Shown here: positions 8,023 through 16,439 of the stretch, piece by piece
Layout of the letters: each line of letters starts with the position of its first letter
Numbering within the stretch: position 1 is the stretch's first letter
Assembly (NCBI RefSeq): GCF_900291475.1
Contig: NZ_OLMM01000005.1
Coordinates: forward strand, 366,592-430,591
Direction of reading: 5' to 3'
Source: Acidaminococcus hominis
GTDB taxonomy: Bacteria; Bacillota; Negativicutes; Acidaminococcales; Acidaminococcaceae
DNA: 64,000 nucleotides
The notes under the pieces: model-generated
Seen by the model: only the letters and a program-made list of their open reading frames with translations
The model's database searches: none
What the model was told of the DNA's origin: nothing
Program-made: the position numbers and the translations under genes

Positions 8023-8478
8023 ATGCAGGCATATTTGGTTTTACTGGGTGTCCTGCTGCTGGGCTATTTTTCCCATAACAGCACGGTCACGTATTCTTCG
8101 GCTTTTCTTTTGGTGCTGAAACTGGTGCTGCCCCACGACAAACTGCTGTATTTCGGGGCGCATGGACTGAATTGGGGGGTTATCCTCCTGACGGCTGCCA
8201 TGCTGGTGCCTCTGGCTACCGGTGCCATCGGCTACCACGAAATTGTGGACGTGGTTCGCTCCCCGGAAGGTATCGCTGCCATTGTTACCGGGATTATCGT
8301 AGCCCTTTTGGGCAAATGGGGTGTTGAAGTTATGACCCGGGATCCCCAGATGGTGGTTTCCATTCTGGTGGGGACCATTTTGGGGGTGATTTTCCTGAAG
8401 GGGGTACCTGTGGGCCCCATGATTGCCAGCGGGATTCTCTATGTATTTATGAAAGGGTTCCACGCCCTGTTCCATTAA
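8023..8478 (+). CDS. UPF0756 (DUF441) family membrane protein
   Basis: A 151-residue integral membrane protein with four to five hydrophobic helices and the family's conserved ends (HNSTVTYSSAFLLVLKL near residue 18; KGVPVGPMIASGIL near 127). The family, including YeaL of E. coli, has no known function. It stands alone between two terminators and converges on the flavodoxin operon. Confidence 0.85.
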   Translation: MQAYLVLLGVLLLGYFSHNSTVTYSSAFLLVLKLVLPHDKLLYFGAHGLNWGVILLTAAMLVPLATGAIGYHEIVDVVRSPEGIAAIVTGIIVALLGKWGVEVMTRDPQMVVSILVGTILGVIFLKGVPVGPMIASGILYVFMKGFHALFH

Positions 8479-8522
8479 GAAAGCAAAAAAGGATGTGCCG
8501 GGGCATATCCTTTTTTGCTTTC
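8479..8522. terminator. Bidirectional terminator
   Basis: A long palindrome (AGAAAGCAAAAAAGGAT with ATCCTTTTTTGCTTTCT) between convergent genes. It gives a T-run on both strands, so it can serve UPF0756 (+) and flavodoxin (-). Confidence 0.9.
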
Positions 8523-8535
8523 TTAATGGGGGATT

Positions 8536-8958
8536 TTATACCAGGGCAGCGCCTAGGGTTTTGCATTCACCAAGACCGGCATCATCGGGGGCCCCGTTGA
8601 TGATCAGGGGGTCAGCCGCCAGCACGGCACCGGCCTTTACGCAGTCTTCCTTCCAGTAGTCCATCCACTCACCCGTGCCCCAGCCGTAGGAGCCGAACAG
8701 CACCAGTTTCTTGCCGGACAGGGCCGGTTTTACGTCGTCAAACATGGGCTGGAATTCGGATTCTTCCAGAACTTCTGCCCCCATGGCCGGACAGCCAAAG
8801 GCAATGGCATCAAAACCAGGAACCTGGGCAGCAGAGAATTCCGCAGCCGTAAAGACGGTTACTTCTGCGCCTTTTTCTTTGGCGCCCTCTGCTACAGCTT
8901 GGGCCATAGCTTCCGTATTGCCGGTTCCACTCCAAAATACAACAGCGATTTTACTCAT
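8536..8958 (-). CDS. Short-chain flavodoxin
   Basis: A 140-residue flavodoxin, an FMN-binding electron carrier that often replaces ferredoxin when iron is scarce. The phosphate loop WSGTGNTEAM (residues ~9-18) and the aromatic FMN loop GSYGWGTGEWMDYW (~85-98) are clear. I used the ATG at 8958 (AAAGGATG about 8 nt upstream); a longer in-frame reading has no better site. It is the second gene after the DUF3793 gene, 77 nt downstream, and shares its promoter. Confidence 0.93.
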   Translation of the reverse strand: MSKIAVVFWSGTGNTEAMAQAVAEGAKEKGAEVTVFTAAEFSAAQVPGFDAIAFGCPAMGAEVLEESEFQPMFDDVKPALSGKKLVLFGSYGWGTGEWMDYWKEDCVKAGAVLAADPLIINGAPDDAGLGECKTLGAALV

Positions 8959-9035
8959 AGGGTACATCCTTTCTGCCGGCGGTTCTGCCGGCTGTGGCGA
9001 TAGTAGAAAAACGGCGGTGCCGTTTTTGACAGAAA

Positions 9036-9596
9036 TCAGGCAACGGCCAGGCGGCTGAGAGGCGTTCCTGCACAGTAGCAGCGCCAATAGACCTGGGTGC
9101 ATTTTCGGCATTTGGCAAAGTAGCAGGCAGCCTGCTCCCTATTGCCGTAGGCTTTCCAGCAGCCGGAACAAACGCCTTTCTCCCGGGGAGCGGCCATATA
9201 CGCCTTCACGTCTTCTAAAGGATAGCCAAGCAGCAGGCCAATTTCATGGGGGAAGGAGCCCTTTCTGGACAGGCGCAGGGCCATGGCGTCCAGAATCTCC
9301 TCGCAAGAACCCGTATAGCCCTGGCGTTTTAGGAAGGAGCTGTTGGCCGGTTCCTTTAGAATCTGGTGAAGTTCCCACGGACGGAAGCCATAAAAGAGGG
9401 CTCCCCGGCTGGCAAGGTGATAGGACAGGATTTGGACCCGGATGCCTTTGGGCTCCAGGGCCTGGGTCACTGCAAATAGTGCGCGGGCAGGGTCTTGGCC
9501 GGGGGCAAAGACGTAGCGGAACAGGCTGGCGGGTTTTAGGCCAGCCAAAGTTGGGGCGCATTGCCGTACCAATTCTGTCTCTAAGGAAATTGTCAT
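9036..9596 (-). CDS. DUF3793 family protein
   Basis: A 186-residue protein of a poorly characterised Firmicutes family. The family pattern FPHEIGLLLGYPLEDVKAY (about 121-139) is followed by a Cys-rich tail with eight cysteines spaced C-x2-C, C, C-x2-C and C-x-C (about 147-180), which could bind metal. AAAGGAGGGC precedes the ATG. Such genes commonly neighbour flavodoxin genes, and here the two form an operon. Function unknown; an iron or haem link is plausible from the context only. Confidence 0.8.
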   Translation of the reverse strand: MTISLETELVRQCAPTLAGLKPASLFRYVFAPGQDPARALFAVTQALEPKGIRVQILSYHLASRGALFYGFRPWELHQILKEPANSSFLKRQGYTGSCEEILDAMALRLSRKGSFPHEIGLLLGYPLEDVKAYMAAPREKGVCSGCWKAYGNREQAACYFAKCRKCTQVYWRCYCAGTPLSRLAVA

Positions 9597-9609
9597 GGGA
9601 AGCCCTCCT

Positions 9610-9627
9610 TTAGTTAGTATTAACTAA
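9610..9627. promoter_or_regulatory. Palindromic operator candidate near the DUF3793 start
   Basis: TTAGTTAGTATTAACTAA, an inverted repeat with 8 of 9 positions matching. It lies 14 nt upstream of the DUF3793 start codon. Its TTAG...CTAA ends resemble DtxR/IdeR-type boxes, but the regulator cannot be named. Confidence 0.55.
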
Positions 9628-9646
9628 TTAAAACAGAAAATAAAAA

Positions 9647-9670
9647 AGTGAATTCCTGGATAAATTCACT
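9647..9670. promoter_or_regulatory. Hairpin between the two operators
   Basis: AGTGAATT pairs with AATTCACT around an 8-nt loop in the 5' UTR of the DUF3793-flavodoxin transcript. It has no T-run of terminator type close to the stem in the direction of transcription except TTTTTTA. A leader attenuator is possible. Confidence 0.4.
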
Positions 9671-9676
9671 CTAACA

Positions 9677-9692
9677 GTTAGTTAAAACTAAC
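9677..9692. promoter_or_regulatory. Perfect palindromic operator at the flavodoxin operon start site
   Basis: GTTAGTTAAAACTAAC is a perfect 7-2-7 inverted repeat. It begins 8 nt beyond the -10 box, so it covers the expected transcription start. It shares the GTTAGT/ACTAAC half-site with the second palindrome at 9610-9627. Confidence 0.65.
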
Positions 9693-9699
9693 CAAATGC

Positions 9700-9728
9700 A
9701 GTATAGCAAAAAAATAAATTCCGTGCAA
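9700..9728 (-). promoter_or_regulatory. Promoter of the DUF3793-flavodoxin operon
   Basis: On the minus strand: TTGCAC (9728-9723), a 17-nt spacer and TATACT (9705-9700). Confidence 0.8.
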
Positions 9729-9763
9729 GCTTTTTTTTCAAAAATGGGGGAAAGGGGTTTCGG

Positions 9764-9792
9764 TTGTAAGAACAGGGGGTTTGTATTATAAT
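9764..9792 (+). promoter_or_regulatory. Promoter of the efflux operon
   Basis: TTGTAA (9764-9769), a 17-nt spacer and TATAAT (9787-9792). A second TATAAT follows at 9798-9803. The AT-rich repeat ATTATAATTAGTTTATAATTAA around them could be an operator. Confidence 0.7.
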
Positions 9793-9859
9793 TAGTTTAT
9801 AATTAATTGTGCGAATAATTACCCCTCTGTTTGCGTGGGAGAATGAAGGAGGCATTTCC

Positions 9860-11377
9860 ATGGGTTGGAAAGAAACCGTATTGGTGCTGGCTCTATTGAC
9901 GGAACCGGCCCTTGGCCTGGCGGCAGGCAAGACAAATGGAAAAACAGCCCCTGCCCCGGAAAAAATGGCGGCCTGGACACAGCTGGCCAAGGGGAGCGGG
10001 GTTTATGATAAAACGGTACCTGAGGCGCAGCTGGACGCCCAGCAGCTGGCAGCCTGGTGGAAGGTGTTTCAGGATCCCCAGCTCAACAGGCTCATTGACC
10101 TGACGCTGCAAAACAACCGGGATTTAAAGGCCGGGGCTGCCCGGGTGGAAGAAGCCCGGGCCCAGCTGGGCATCAGCAAAGGAGAAAGCCTTCCCTGGCT
10201 GAATGCCGGCGGTGCCTATATCCGGGGAGAGGTGCCGGACAATGTGGGCAAGGTGGTAACGGATATGAGTCCCGTACCGGGAATGCTCCATGCGCCCAAG
10301 CTGAATAACCAGGCCGCAGGCCTGGGGATTGACGCGTCCTGGGAACTGGATTTCTTTGGCCGGATCAAGGCCGAGAAGCAGGCGGCAGCCCATGGACTGG
10401 CCGCCCAGCAGGGGGCCCTGTACAGTACCTGGGTAACCCTCAGTGCGGAAACGGCCTTGAATTATTTTTCCCTGCGGACCCTGCAGCAGGACCTGGTCCT
10501 GGTAGAAAAACGGGGACAGCTGCAGCAGCAGAAAGCGGATCTTTTGGATACCAATTTTCAGGCGGGACTGATTAGCGCCTACCCGGGTACGGCTATGCGC
10601 ACCCAGGCACAGGCGACTTTGGCAGAAGTTCCCAGCCTGCGGCAGGCCATCAGCGAAACCCTGACCCGGCTGACGGTGCTTACGGGCTCAGAGCCAGGGG
10701 CTTTGGATGAGCTGGTCCAACCGGCGCCCCTGCCGGAGGTGAATCCGCTGCTGTACCATGCCATTCCCGCCAATTCCCTGCGGCAGCGGCCGGATATTTT
10801 TGCGGCGGAACAGCAGGTGGCGGCCCAGGTGGCCAAAACCAAGGAAGCCCGGGCGGCCTTAAAGCCCCGGTTTACGCTGGAAGGTTTCCTGGGGCTGGTG
10901 ACCCTGGGAGGATCCAACCTGTTTTCTGCAGGTTCCCGGGGCTTTGCCCTGGCGCCTTCTATTACCCTGCCTCTCTTTCACGGGGGGCAATTGCGGCAGA
11001 ATGTACGGCTGCAGGATGCACGGGTCAAGGAAGTTCAGGCCCAATACGAAAAGACGGTACTCCAGGCAGCCGGAGAAGTTCGGGATGCCATGACCCAGAT
11101 TGTCCAGGAGAAGGAAAGAAAGGATCAGCTGACCGCAGGCAGGGAAAATGCCCAAAAGGCCCTTTCCCTGGCAGAAAGCCGCTATCAGGCAGGTCTTAGC
11201 GATTACCAAGCGGTGCTGGATAATGAGAGCACCCTTTTGGGGCTGGAACGGCAGGAAAATCGCAGCAAAGGCCAGGAACTGGCCAATCTGATCCACCTCT
11301 TTAAGGCCTTGGGTGGAGGCTGGGAACCGATGGACCAACAGGCAGCTGCGGCAGCGGGAGGAACAAAACATGATTAA
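9860..11377 (+). CDS. Outer-membrane efflux factor (TolC/NodT family)
   Basis: A 505-residue outer-membrane channel of the RND/ABC tripartite efflux type, which implies a second membrane. The N-terminus is a signal peptide (cleavage near GLAAG, about residue 22) without a lipobox cysteine. Two OEP repeats follow, with typical phrases such as WWKVFQDPQLNRLIDLTLQNN (the first is about residues 68-88) and RQRPDIFAAEQQVAA (about 310). I used ATG 9860 behind AAGGAGGCA. It overlaps the HlyD gene by 8 nt and leads a five-gene efflux operon. Confidence 0.9.
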   Translation: MGWKETVLVLALLTEPALGLAAGKTNGKTAPAPEKMAAWTQLAKGSGVYDKTVPEAQLDAQQLAAWWKVFQDPQLNRLIDLTLQNNRDLKAGAARVEEARAQLGISKGESLPWLNAGGAYIRGEVPDNVGKVVTDMSPVPGMLHAPKLNNQAAGLGIDASWELDFFGRIKAEKQAAAHGLAAQQGALYSTWVTLSAETALNYFSLRTLQQDLVLVEKRGQLQQQKADLLDTNFQAGLISAYPGTAMRTQAQATLAEVPSLRQAISETLTRLTVLTGSEPGALDELVQPAPLPEVNPLLYHAIPANSLRQRPDIFAAEQQVAAQVAKTKEARAALKPRFTLEGFLGLVTLGGSNLFSAGSRGFALAPSITLPLFHGGQLRQNVRLQDARVKEVQAQYEKTVLQAAGEVRDAMTQIVQEKERKDQLTAGRENAQKALSLAESRYQAGLSDYQAVLDNESTLLGLERQENRSKGQELANLIHLFKALGGGWEPMDQQAAAAAGGTKHD

Positions 11378-12410
11378 GGAACTTTGGAATACATTGCGGA
11401 CGGATAAGAAAAAAGCGGCTCTGGCGGCAGGGGTGGTGGTATTGGCCCTTTTGGGCGGCTTTGGGTATGAGCGGTATCAGGACCAGAAGGCGGCCCGCAC
11501 CCTGACCCTTTACGGCAACGTAGACGTGCGGGAAGTGGCCCTGGCCTTCCGGCAAAGCGACCGGATTGCGGACGTATTGGTGGAAGAGGGGGACAAGGTG
11601 ACCAAGGACCAGGTGCTGGCCCGGCTGGACACGGACGAACTGAAAATCAAGAAAAGCAAGCTTCAGGCCCAGGTAGCCGCCCAGCAGGCGGTGGTGGACA
11701 AGCTCCATAACGGTACCCGGGCAGAAGATCTGGCCGAAGCCAAGTCCAAGGCCGATGAGGCGGCGGCCCAGGCGGAGCAGGCCAAACAGGACCTGGACCG
11801 GGCCCAGACGGCCTACCGGAATTCCTTGGGGCTTTCCGTCAGCAAGCAGGATTTGGATGCAGCAAGGACCAAGGCGGATGTAGCGGCGGCCCAGGCCGAG
11901 GCAGCGTCCCAGTCCTATGCCAAGGCCCAGGCCGGGCCCCGGGAGGAAGATGTTGCTGCCGGGGAGGCCCAGCTGCGGGCCCTCCAGGAAGAGGTAAACC
12001 AGGTGAATTATCTGCTGGGGCAGGCAGAGCTTCGGGCGCCGTCAGACGGCGTTATCCGGTCCCGGCTTTTGGAACCGGGGGATATGGCCTCTCCCCAGAA
12101 GCCTGTCTTTAAGCTGTCCCTCAATGAGAAAAAATGGGTGCGGGTCTATGTCAGCGAACAGGACTTGGGCCGCATTTATGAAGGAATGGAAGCCAAGGTC
12201 TACACCGACAGCTTCCCCAATGACCCGGTAACGGGCCAGGTAGGGTACATTTCCTCCACTGCGGAGTTTACGCCTAAAACGGTAGAAACCTCGGACCTGC
12301 GTACTGCCCTGCTGTACGAGGTTCGGGTCTACGTAACGGATACCCGGAACCGGCTGCGGATGGGTATGCCGGTAACGGTCAAATTGGAAACGGAGACCCG
12401 CCATGGCTGA
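11370..12410 (+). CDS. HlyD/YbhG-type periplasmic adaptor
   Basis: A 346-residue membrane-fusion protein linking an inner-membrane ABC exporter to the outer-membrane channel. It has an N-terminal membrane anchor (about residues 17-34), a biotinyl-lipoyl-like half (EVALAFRQSDRIADVLVEEGD), a long Ala/Gln-rich coiled-coil hairpin (about 95-205) and the second lipoyl half with a beta-barrel (LRAPSDGVIRSRLLEPGD). The ATG overlaps the preceding stop, and the ABC gene overlaps its end, so translation is coupled. Confidence 0.92.
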   Translation: MIKELWNTLRTDKKKAALAAGVVVLALLGGFGYERYQDQKAARTLTLYGNVDVREVALAFRQSDRIADVLVEEGDKVTKDQVLARLDTDELKIKKSKLQAQVAAQQAVVDKLHNGTRAEDLAEAKSKADEAAAQAEQAKQDLDRAQTAYRNSLGLSVSKQDLDAARTKADVAAAQAEAASQSYAKAQAGPREEDVAAGEAQLRALQEEVNQVNYLLGQAELRAPSDGVIRSRLLEPGDMASPQKPVFKLSLNEKKWVRVYVSEQDLGRIYEGMEAKVYTDSFPNDPVTGQVGYISSTAEFTPKTVETSDLRTALLYEVRVYVTDTRNRLRMGMPVTVKLETETRHG

Positions 12411-14166
12411 TTGGGTGGTCCGGGCCCAGGGGTTGGAGAAATTATTTGACGATAAGCAGGGACGGACCCTGGCCCTGAATCAAGTGGATTTTCAGGCAGC
12501 AGCAGGCAAAATGACGGCTCTCATAGGGCCGGATGGGGCGGGGAAAACCACCACCCTGCGGCTGCTGTGCGGACTCTTGTCCCCTACAGGGGGCAAACTG
12601 GAAGTGCTGGGGTTAGATGCAGTGCAGCAAGCACCAGAAATTCAAACGAGAATCAATTATATGCCCCAAAAATTTGGCCTCTATGAAGATTTGACGGTCC
12701 AGGAAAACCTGGACTTGTATGCAGACCTTTTTGGCGTAGAGGGGGAAAAGCGGCGGCAGCGGTTTGCCAAGCTCCTTTCTATGACGGGACTGGAAGCTTT
12801 TACCGGACGGTTGGCCGGGAACTTGTCCGGGGGCATGAAACAGAAGCTGGGTCTTGCCTGCACCCTGGTACGTTCTCCGGAACTGCTGCTTTTGGATGAG
12901 CCTACGGTGGGGGTGGACCCCCTGTCCCGGCAGGAACTTTGGGTAATCATCAAACAGCTGGTCCAGGAAGAACACCTCAGTGTTATTGTATGTACGGCCT
13001 ATATGAACGAGGCCGCCATGTGTGACGATGTGTATGTATTGAACCAGGGAAAAATCCTTTTTCAGGGTACCCCCGAGAGTCTTCAGAACGTAGCCCAGGG
13101 CCGGTGTTTTGAAGTGGTGCCGCCCCAGGGACTGCCCTGTCGGGTTATCCAGGGGGCTCTTTTGGACGATCCGGACGTGGTAGATGCCGTGCCCCAAAGC
13201 GGTCTGGTCCGGTATATTGCCCTGCGGCCGGAAAAGCTGCCGGCTACCCTTGGCAAGTGGCAACTGGCCGCCCAGCCCGCTGCGCCCCGGCTGGAGGATG
13301 GCTTTATGATTCTCCTGCATCGGGACGCCAAGCCGGAGGATAAGCAGTTGGAACTGACGCCCCTGGAGCCGGGAACCTACCAGCCCGTTTCTCCTGAGGT
13401 CAGCATCAAGGTGGAAAATCTGGTGAAGAAATTCGGAGATTTTACCGCCGTTTCCCATACTTCCTTCCAGGTGCATCGGGGGGAGGTATTTGGCCTTTTG
13501 GGCCCTAACGGCGCAGGGAAAACCACCACCTTCCGGATGCTCTGCGGCCTTTTGCCGGCTACGGAAGGGGTGCTCAGCGTGGCTGGGGAGAACCTGCGGA
13601 CGGCCAGAACCCAGGCCAGGGCCAAAATAGGCTACGTGGCCCAGAAATTCTCCTTGTACAGCAAGCTGAGCGTCTTGGATAATCTACAGTTTTTCGGAGG
13701 AATTTACGGAATACCACCCAAAAAATTAAAGGAGCGCATCAAACTTATCTTGGAAGAATTCCGTTTGGAGGGAATGCAGGACAAAAATGCCGGGGACCTG
13801 CCCGGCGGCTATAAGCAGCGCCTTTCCATGGCCTGCGCCCTGCTCCAGGAGCCGGAAATCCTGTTCCTGGATGAGCCCACCAGCGGCATCGATCCCCTGG
13901 CCCGGCGGCTGTTCTGGCGGCAGATTACGGATTTGGCCATGAAGGGGACCACCATTATTGTTACCACCCATTTTATGGAAGAAGCGGAGTACTGTGACCG
14001 GATCATGATTCAGGACCGGGGCGAAATGCTGATTGTAGGCTCGGCAGAAGAAATCCGGCAGCAGCTCCACAAACCCCGGGGAAATATGGATGAGCTGTTT
14101 ATCGATATTGTCCACCGGGCACGGGCAGCAAAGGGGGAGGAGAACCATGCAGGACACCATCAATGA
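12403..14166 (+). CDS. ABC exporter ATPase with two fused nucleotide-binding domains (YbhF type)
   Basis: A 587-residue protein with two ATPase domains in tandem. Walker A is GPDGAGKTT (about residue 42) and GPNGAGKTT (about 367). Signatures are LSGGMKQK (about 141) and LPGGYKQR (about 467), where Pro replaces the usual Ser in the second half. Walker B is LLLDEPTVGVD and LFLDEPTSGID. This is the YbhF arrangement, here with its adaptor, two permeases and outer-membrane factor in one operon. The substrate is unknown; related systems export drugs or cations. Confidence 0.92.
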   Translation: MADWVVRAQGLEKLFDDKQGRTLALNQVDFQAAAGKMTALIGPDGAGKTTTLRLLCGLLSPTGGKLEVLGLDAVQQAPEIQTRINYMPQKFGLYEDLTVQENLDLYADLFGVEGEKRRQRFAKLLSMTGLEAFTGRLAGNLSGGMKQKLGLACTLVRSPELLLLDEPTVGVDPLSRQELWVIIKQLVQEEHLSVIVCTAYMNEAAMCDDVYVLNQGKILFQGTPESLQNVAQGRCFEVVPPQGLPCRVIQGALLDDPDVVDAVPQSGLVRYIALRPEKLPATLGKWQLAAQPAAPRLEDGFMILLHRDAKPEDKQLELTPLEPGTYQPVSPEVSIKVENLVKKFGDFTAVSHTSFQVHRGEVFGLLGPNGAGKTTTFRMLCGLLPATEGVLSVAGENLRTARTQARAKIGYVAQKFSLYSKLSVLDNLQFFGGIYGIPPKKLKERIKLILEEFRLEGMQDKNAGDLPGGYKQRLSMACALLQEPEILFLDEPTSGIDPLARRLFWRQITDLAMKGTTIIVTTHFMEEAEYCDRIMIQDRGEMLIVGSAEEIRQQLHKPRGNMDELFIDIVHRARAAKGEENHAGHHQ

Positions 14167-15268
14167 CCGGCTGCGCCGGATGCGGGCTCTGACCCATAAA
14201 GAATTTTTGGAAGTGGGCCGGGACAAGAGCAGTCTGATGATGGGAATTTTGCTGCCCATTATCCTGATTCTGGTCATCGGCTTTGGCATCAGCCTGGACG
14301 TAAAGAATGCGCCCATTGCGGTGGTGCTGGAGGATAATGCCCCGGAAGCCCGGCAGATGGTGAATTTTGTGGATGGGTCGGAATATTTTAAGCCGGTGTA
14401 TATGACGGATATCTACCAGGCTGTCCAGGCTTTTGAAACCCGAAAGGTGGACGCCATTCTCCGGGTCCCTCCGGATTTCAGCCGGCAGCTGCACCAGAAC
14501 AATGCCCGGCTCCAGCTGATTTTATATGGGGTGGATACCACTACTGCCATGACCCTGCAATCCTATGTGGAGGCAGGAGTCAGCCAGTGGACGGGGGAGT
14601 ATCTGGCGGCTCAGGGGCTGGGCGGAGTTACCCTGGAAAGCCGGCTGTGGTTCAACGATGCCCATGCCAGTACCTGGGTTTTTGTGCCGGGGCTGATCCT
14701 GATGATTGTGACGCTGGTAGGGGTGCTGCTTACCGCCGGGGTAATGGCCCGGGAGTATGAGCGGGGCACCTTTGAATCCCTGTTTGTAACTCCGGTGCGG
14801 AAGGGAGAGCTGATTGTAGCCAAAATTATTCCGTATTTCTGCATTGCCATGCTGGGGGTATTGATCTGTCTGGTATTGTCCCGGTATTTATTCCAGGTGC
14901 CCCTGGTGGGCTCCCTGGCCCTGATTCTTTTGGTAACCATCTTGTATCTGTTGGCTGCCCTGGGGGCGGGAATCCTGATTTCCGTAGTGACCAAGGGGCA
15001 GTTCATGGCTACCCAGGTGGCCATGTTGGTAAGCTTTCTGCCCAGCATTATGGTGTCGGGCTTTCTGTTTGACCTGCGCAGCACTCCCCTGGTGGTACAG
15101 CTGTCCGGGGAAATCCTGCCCTTCAGCCATTACCTGACGGTATTGAAAACCCTGTTTTTGGCCGGAAATATCTGGCCGGTAATCTGGAAGCAGGGGGCCA
15201 TCTTGGTGTTTTTTGCCATTCTGTTTACGGAACTGGCCTTCCATATCATCCGAAAGAAGGTGGAATGA
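14147..15268 (+). CDS. ABC-2 type exporter permease (YbhS type)
   Basis: A 373-residue ABC-2 permease: one N-terminal helix (LMMGILLPIILILVIGFGIS, about residues 26-45), a large extracytoplasmic domain (about 50-180) and five C-terminal helices. The motif MAREYERGTFESLFVTPVR (~200-218) is typical of the YbhS/YbhR family. ATG 14147 follows GGGGGAGGAG; upstream in-frame codons lie inside the ATPase gene. It pairs with the next gene as a heterodimer. Confidence 0.9.
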   Translation: MQDTINDRLRRMRALTHKEFLEVGRDKSSLMMGILLPIILILVIGFGISLDVKNAPIAVVLEDNAPEARQMVNFVDGSEYFKPVYMTDIYQAVQAFETRKVDAILRVPPDFSRQLHQNNARLQLILYGVDTTTAMTLQSYVEAGVSQWTGEYLAAQGLGGVTLESRLWFNDAHASTWVFVPGLILMIVTLVGVLLTAGVMAREYERGTFESLFVTPVRKGELIVAKIIPYFCIAMLGVLICLVLSRYLFQVPLVGSLALILLVTILYLLAALGAGILISVVTKGQFMATQVAMLVSFLPSIMVSGFLFDLRSTPLVVQLSGEILPFSHYLTVLKTLFLAGNIWPVIWKQGAILVFFAILFTELAFHIIRKKVE

Positions 15269-16383
15269 TGACGGGCTGGAAACTTTTCTGGTATCAGGTA
15301 AAGTGCATCTGCCGCAAGGAATTTCTGGCCATTATGAAGGACAAAGCCTTCCGGCGGATTTTGGTGATTCCGGTGATTTTTACGGGAATCCTTTTTGGCT
15401 ACGCCGCCACCTTCAATGTAACCTATATTTCCTACGGGGTATTGGACCAGAGCCATTCGGAAGCCTCTGCCTCCCTTTTGGCAAGGCTGGACGGCACGGG
15501 CTTTTTCCACCGGGCAGCCACCCTCCAAAACGCTTCCCAGATTGCGGCTATTATGGATACGGAACAGGCCATGATGGTGCTGGCTATTCCCCAAGATTTT
15601 ACCCAAAGGCTGGAGCGGGGAGAGAAGGCCAGGCTCCAGCTGATTACCGACGGCCGCAATACCATGACGGCCAGCCTGGCGTCCGCTTATACGGGCCGGG
15701 TGGTGGCCAGCTGGGCCAGCGCCCGGACGGGGCAGCCCCTGCCGGTTACCCTGGAACCCAGAACCTGGTTTAACCCCAACCAGTCCACCCGCTGGTACTT
15801 TGCACCGGGCATTATGGGGCTCATGAGCTTTGCCCAGGTTATTTTATTGTCCGGTATGTCCGTAGCCCGGGAACGGGAGGAGGGAACCTTTGAGCAGCTG
15901 CTGGTTACCCCGGCATCGCCTTTGGTACTGCTGATTGGCAAGGCATTTCCTCCTGTGGTGGTGGGTCTGATGCAGGCCACCATTCTGCTGCTGATTGACC
16001 TGTTTTGGTTCCGGGTGCCTTTTGCCGGCTCTTATCCTACCTTGTACCTGGTTCTGCTGGTGTATTTTCTCAGTTCCACCGGGATTGGCCTTAGTATTTC
16101 CTCGGTCTGCTCCAGTATGCAGCAGGTCCAGGTCTATACCTATGTGTACCTGATTCCCAATGCCTTACTGTCCGGGGTAGCTACTCCGGTGCGGAATATG
16201 CCCCAATTTCTCCAGCTGCTGACCTACGTGGATCCCCTGCGTTTTGCCCTGGATGCCATGCGGCGGATCTATTTTGAGGGGGCGGGGCTTTCCACTATTG
16301 CTTTTGATTTTGTGCCCATGGTGATTGTGGCCATTCTGACTTTGGCTTTGGCGGCCCACCTGTTTCGGGAGAATCTTAGCTAG
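15265..16383 (+). CDS. ABC-2 type exporter permease (YbhR type)
   Basis: A 372-residue paralogue of the preceding permease with the same layout. The matching motif is AREREEGTFEQLLVTPASP (about residues 202-220). The start codon overlaps the previous stop (ATGATGA), so either of two adjacent ATGs may be used. It is the last gene of the efflux operon. No clear terminator follows; the next gene has its own -10 box 20 nt downstream. Confidence 0.9.
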   Translation: MMTGWKLFWYQVKCICRKEFLAIMKDKAFRRILVIPVIFTGILFGYAATFNVTYISYGVLDQSHSEASASLLARLDGTGFFHRAATLQNASQIAAIMDTEQAMMVLAIPQDFTQRLERGEKARLQLITDGRNTMTASLASAYTGRVVASWASARTGQPLPVTLEPRTWFNPNQSTRWYFAPGIMGLMSFAQVILLSGMSVAREREEGTFEQLLVTPASPLVLLIGKAFPPVVVGLMQATILLLIDLFWFRVPFAGSYPTLYLVLLVYFLSSTGIGLSISSVCSSMQQVQVYTYVYLIPNALLSGVATPVRNMPQFLQLLTYVDPLRFALDAMRRIYFEGAGLSTIAFDFVPMVIVAILTLALAAHLFRENLS

Positions 16384-16400
16384 GGTACCTGGGCGGAGTA

Positions 16401-16409
16401 TGGTATAAT
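16401..16409 (+). promoter_or_regulatory. Extended -10 promoter of the M20 peptidase gene
   Basis: TGGTATAAT is an extended -10 element (TGnTATAAT) 31 nt before the ATG. No good -35 is visible at 17 nt. Confidence 0.55.
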
Positions 16410-16439
16410 CAAAAAGACAATGCCAAATGGAGGTGCAGC

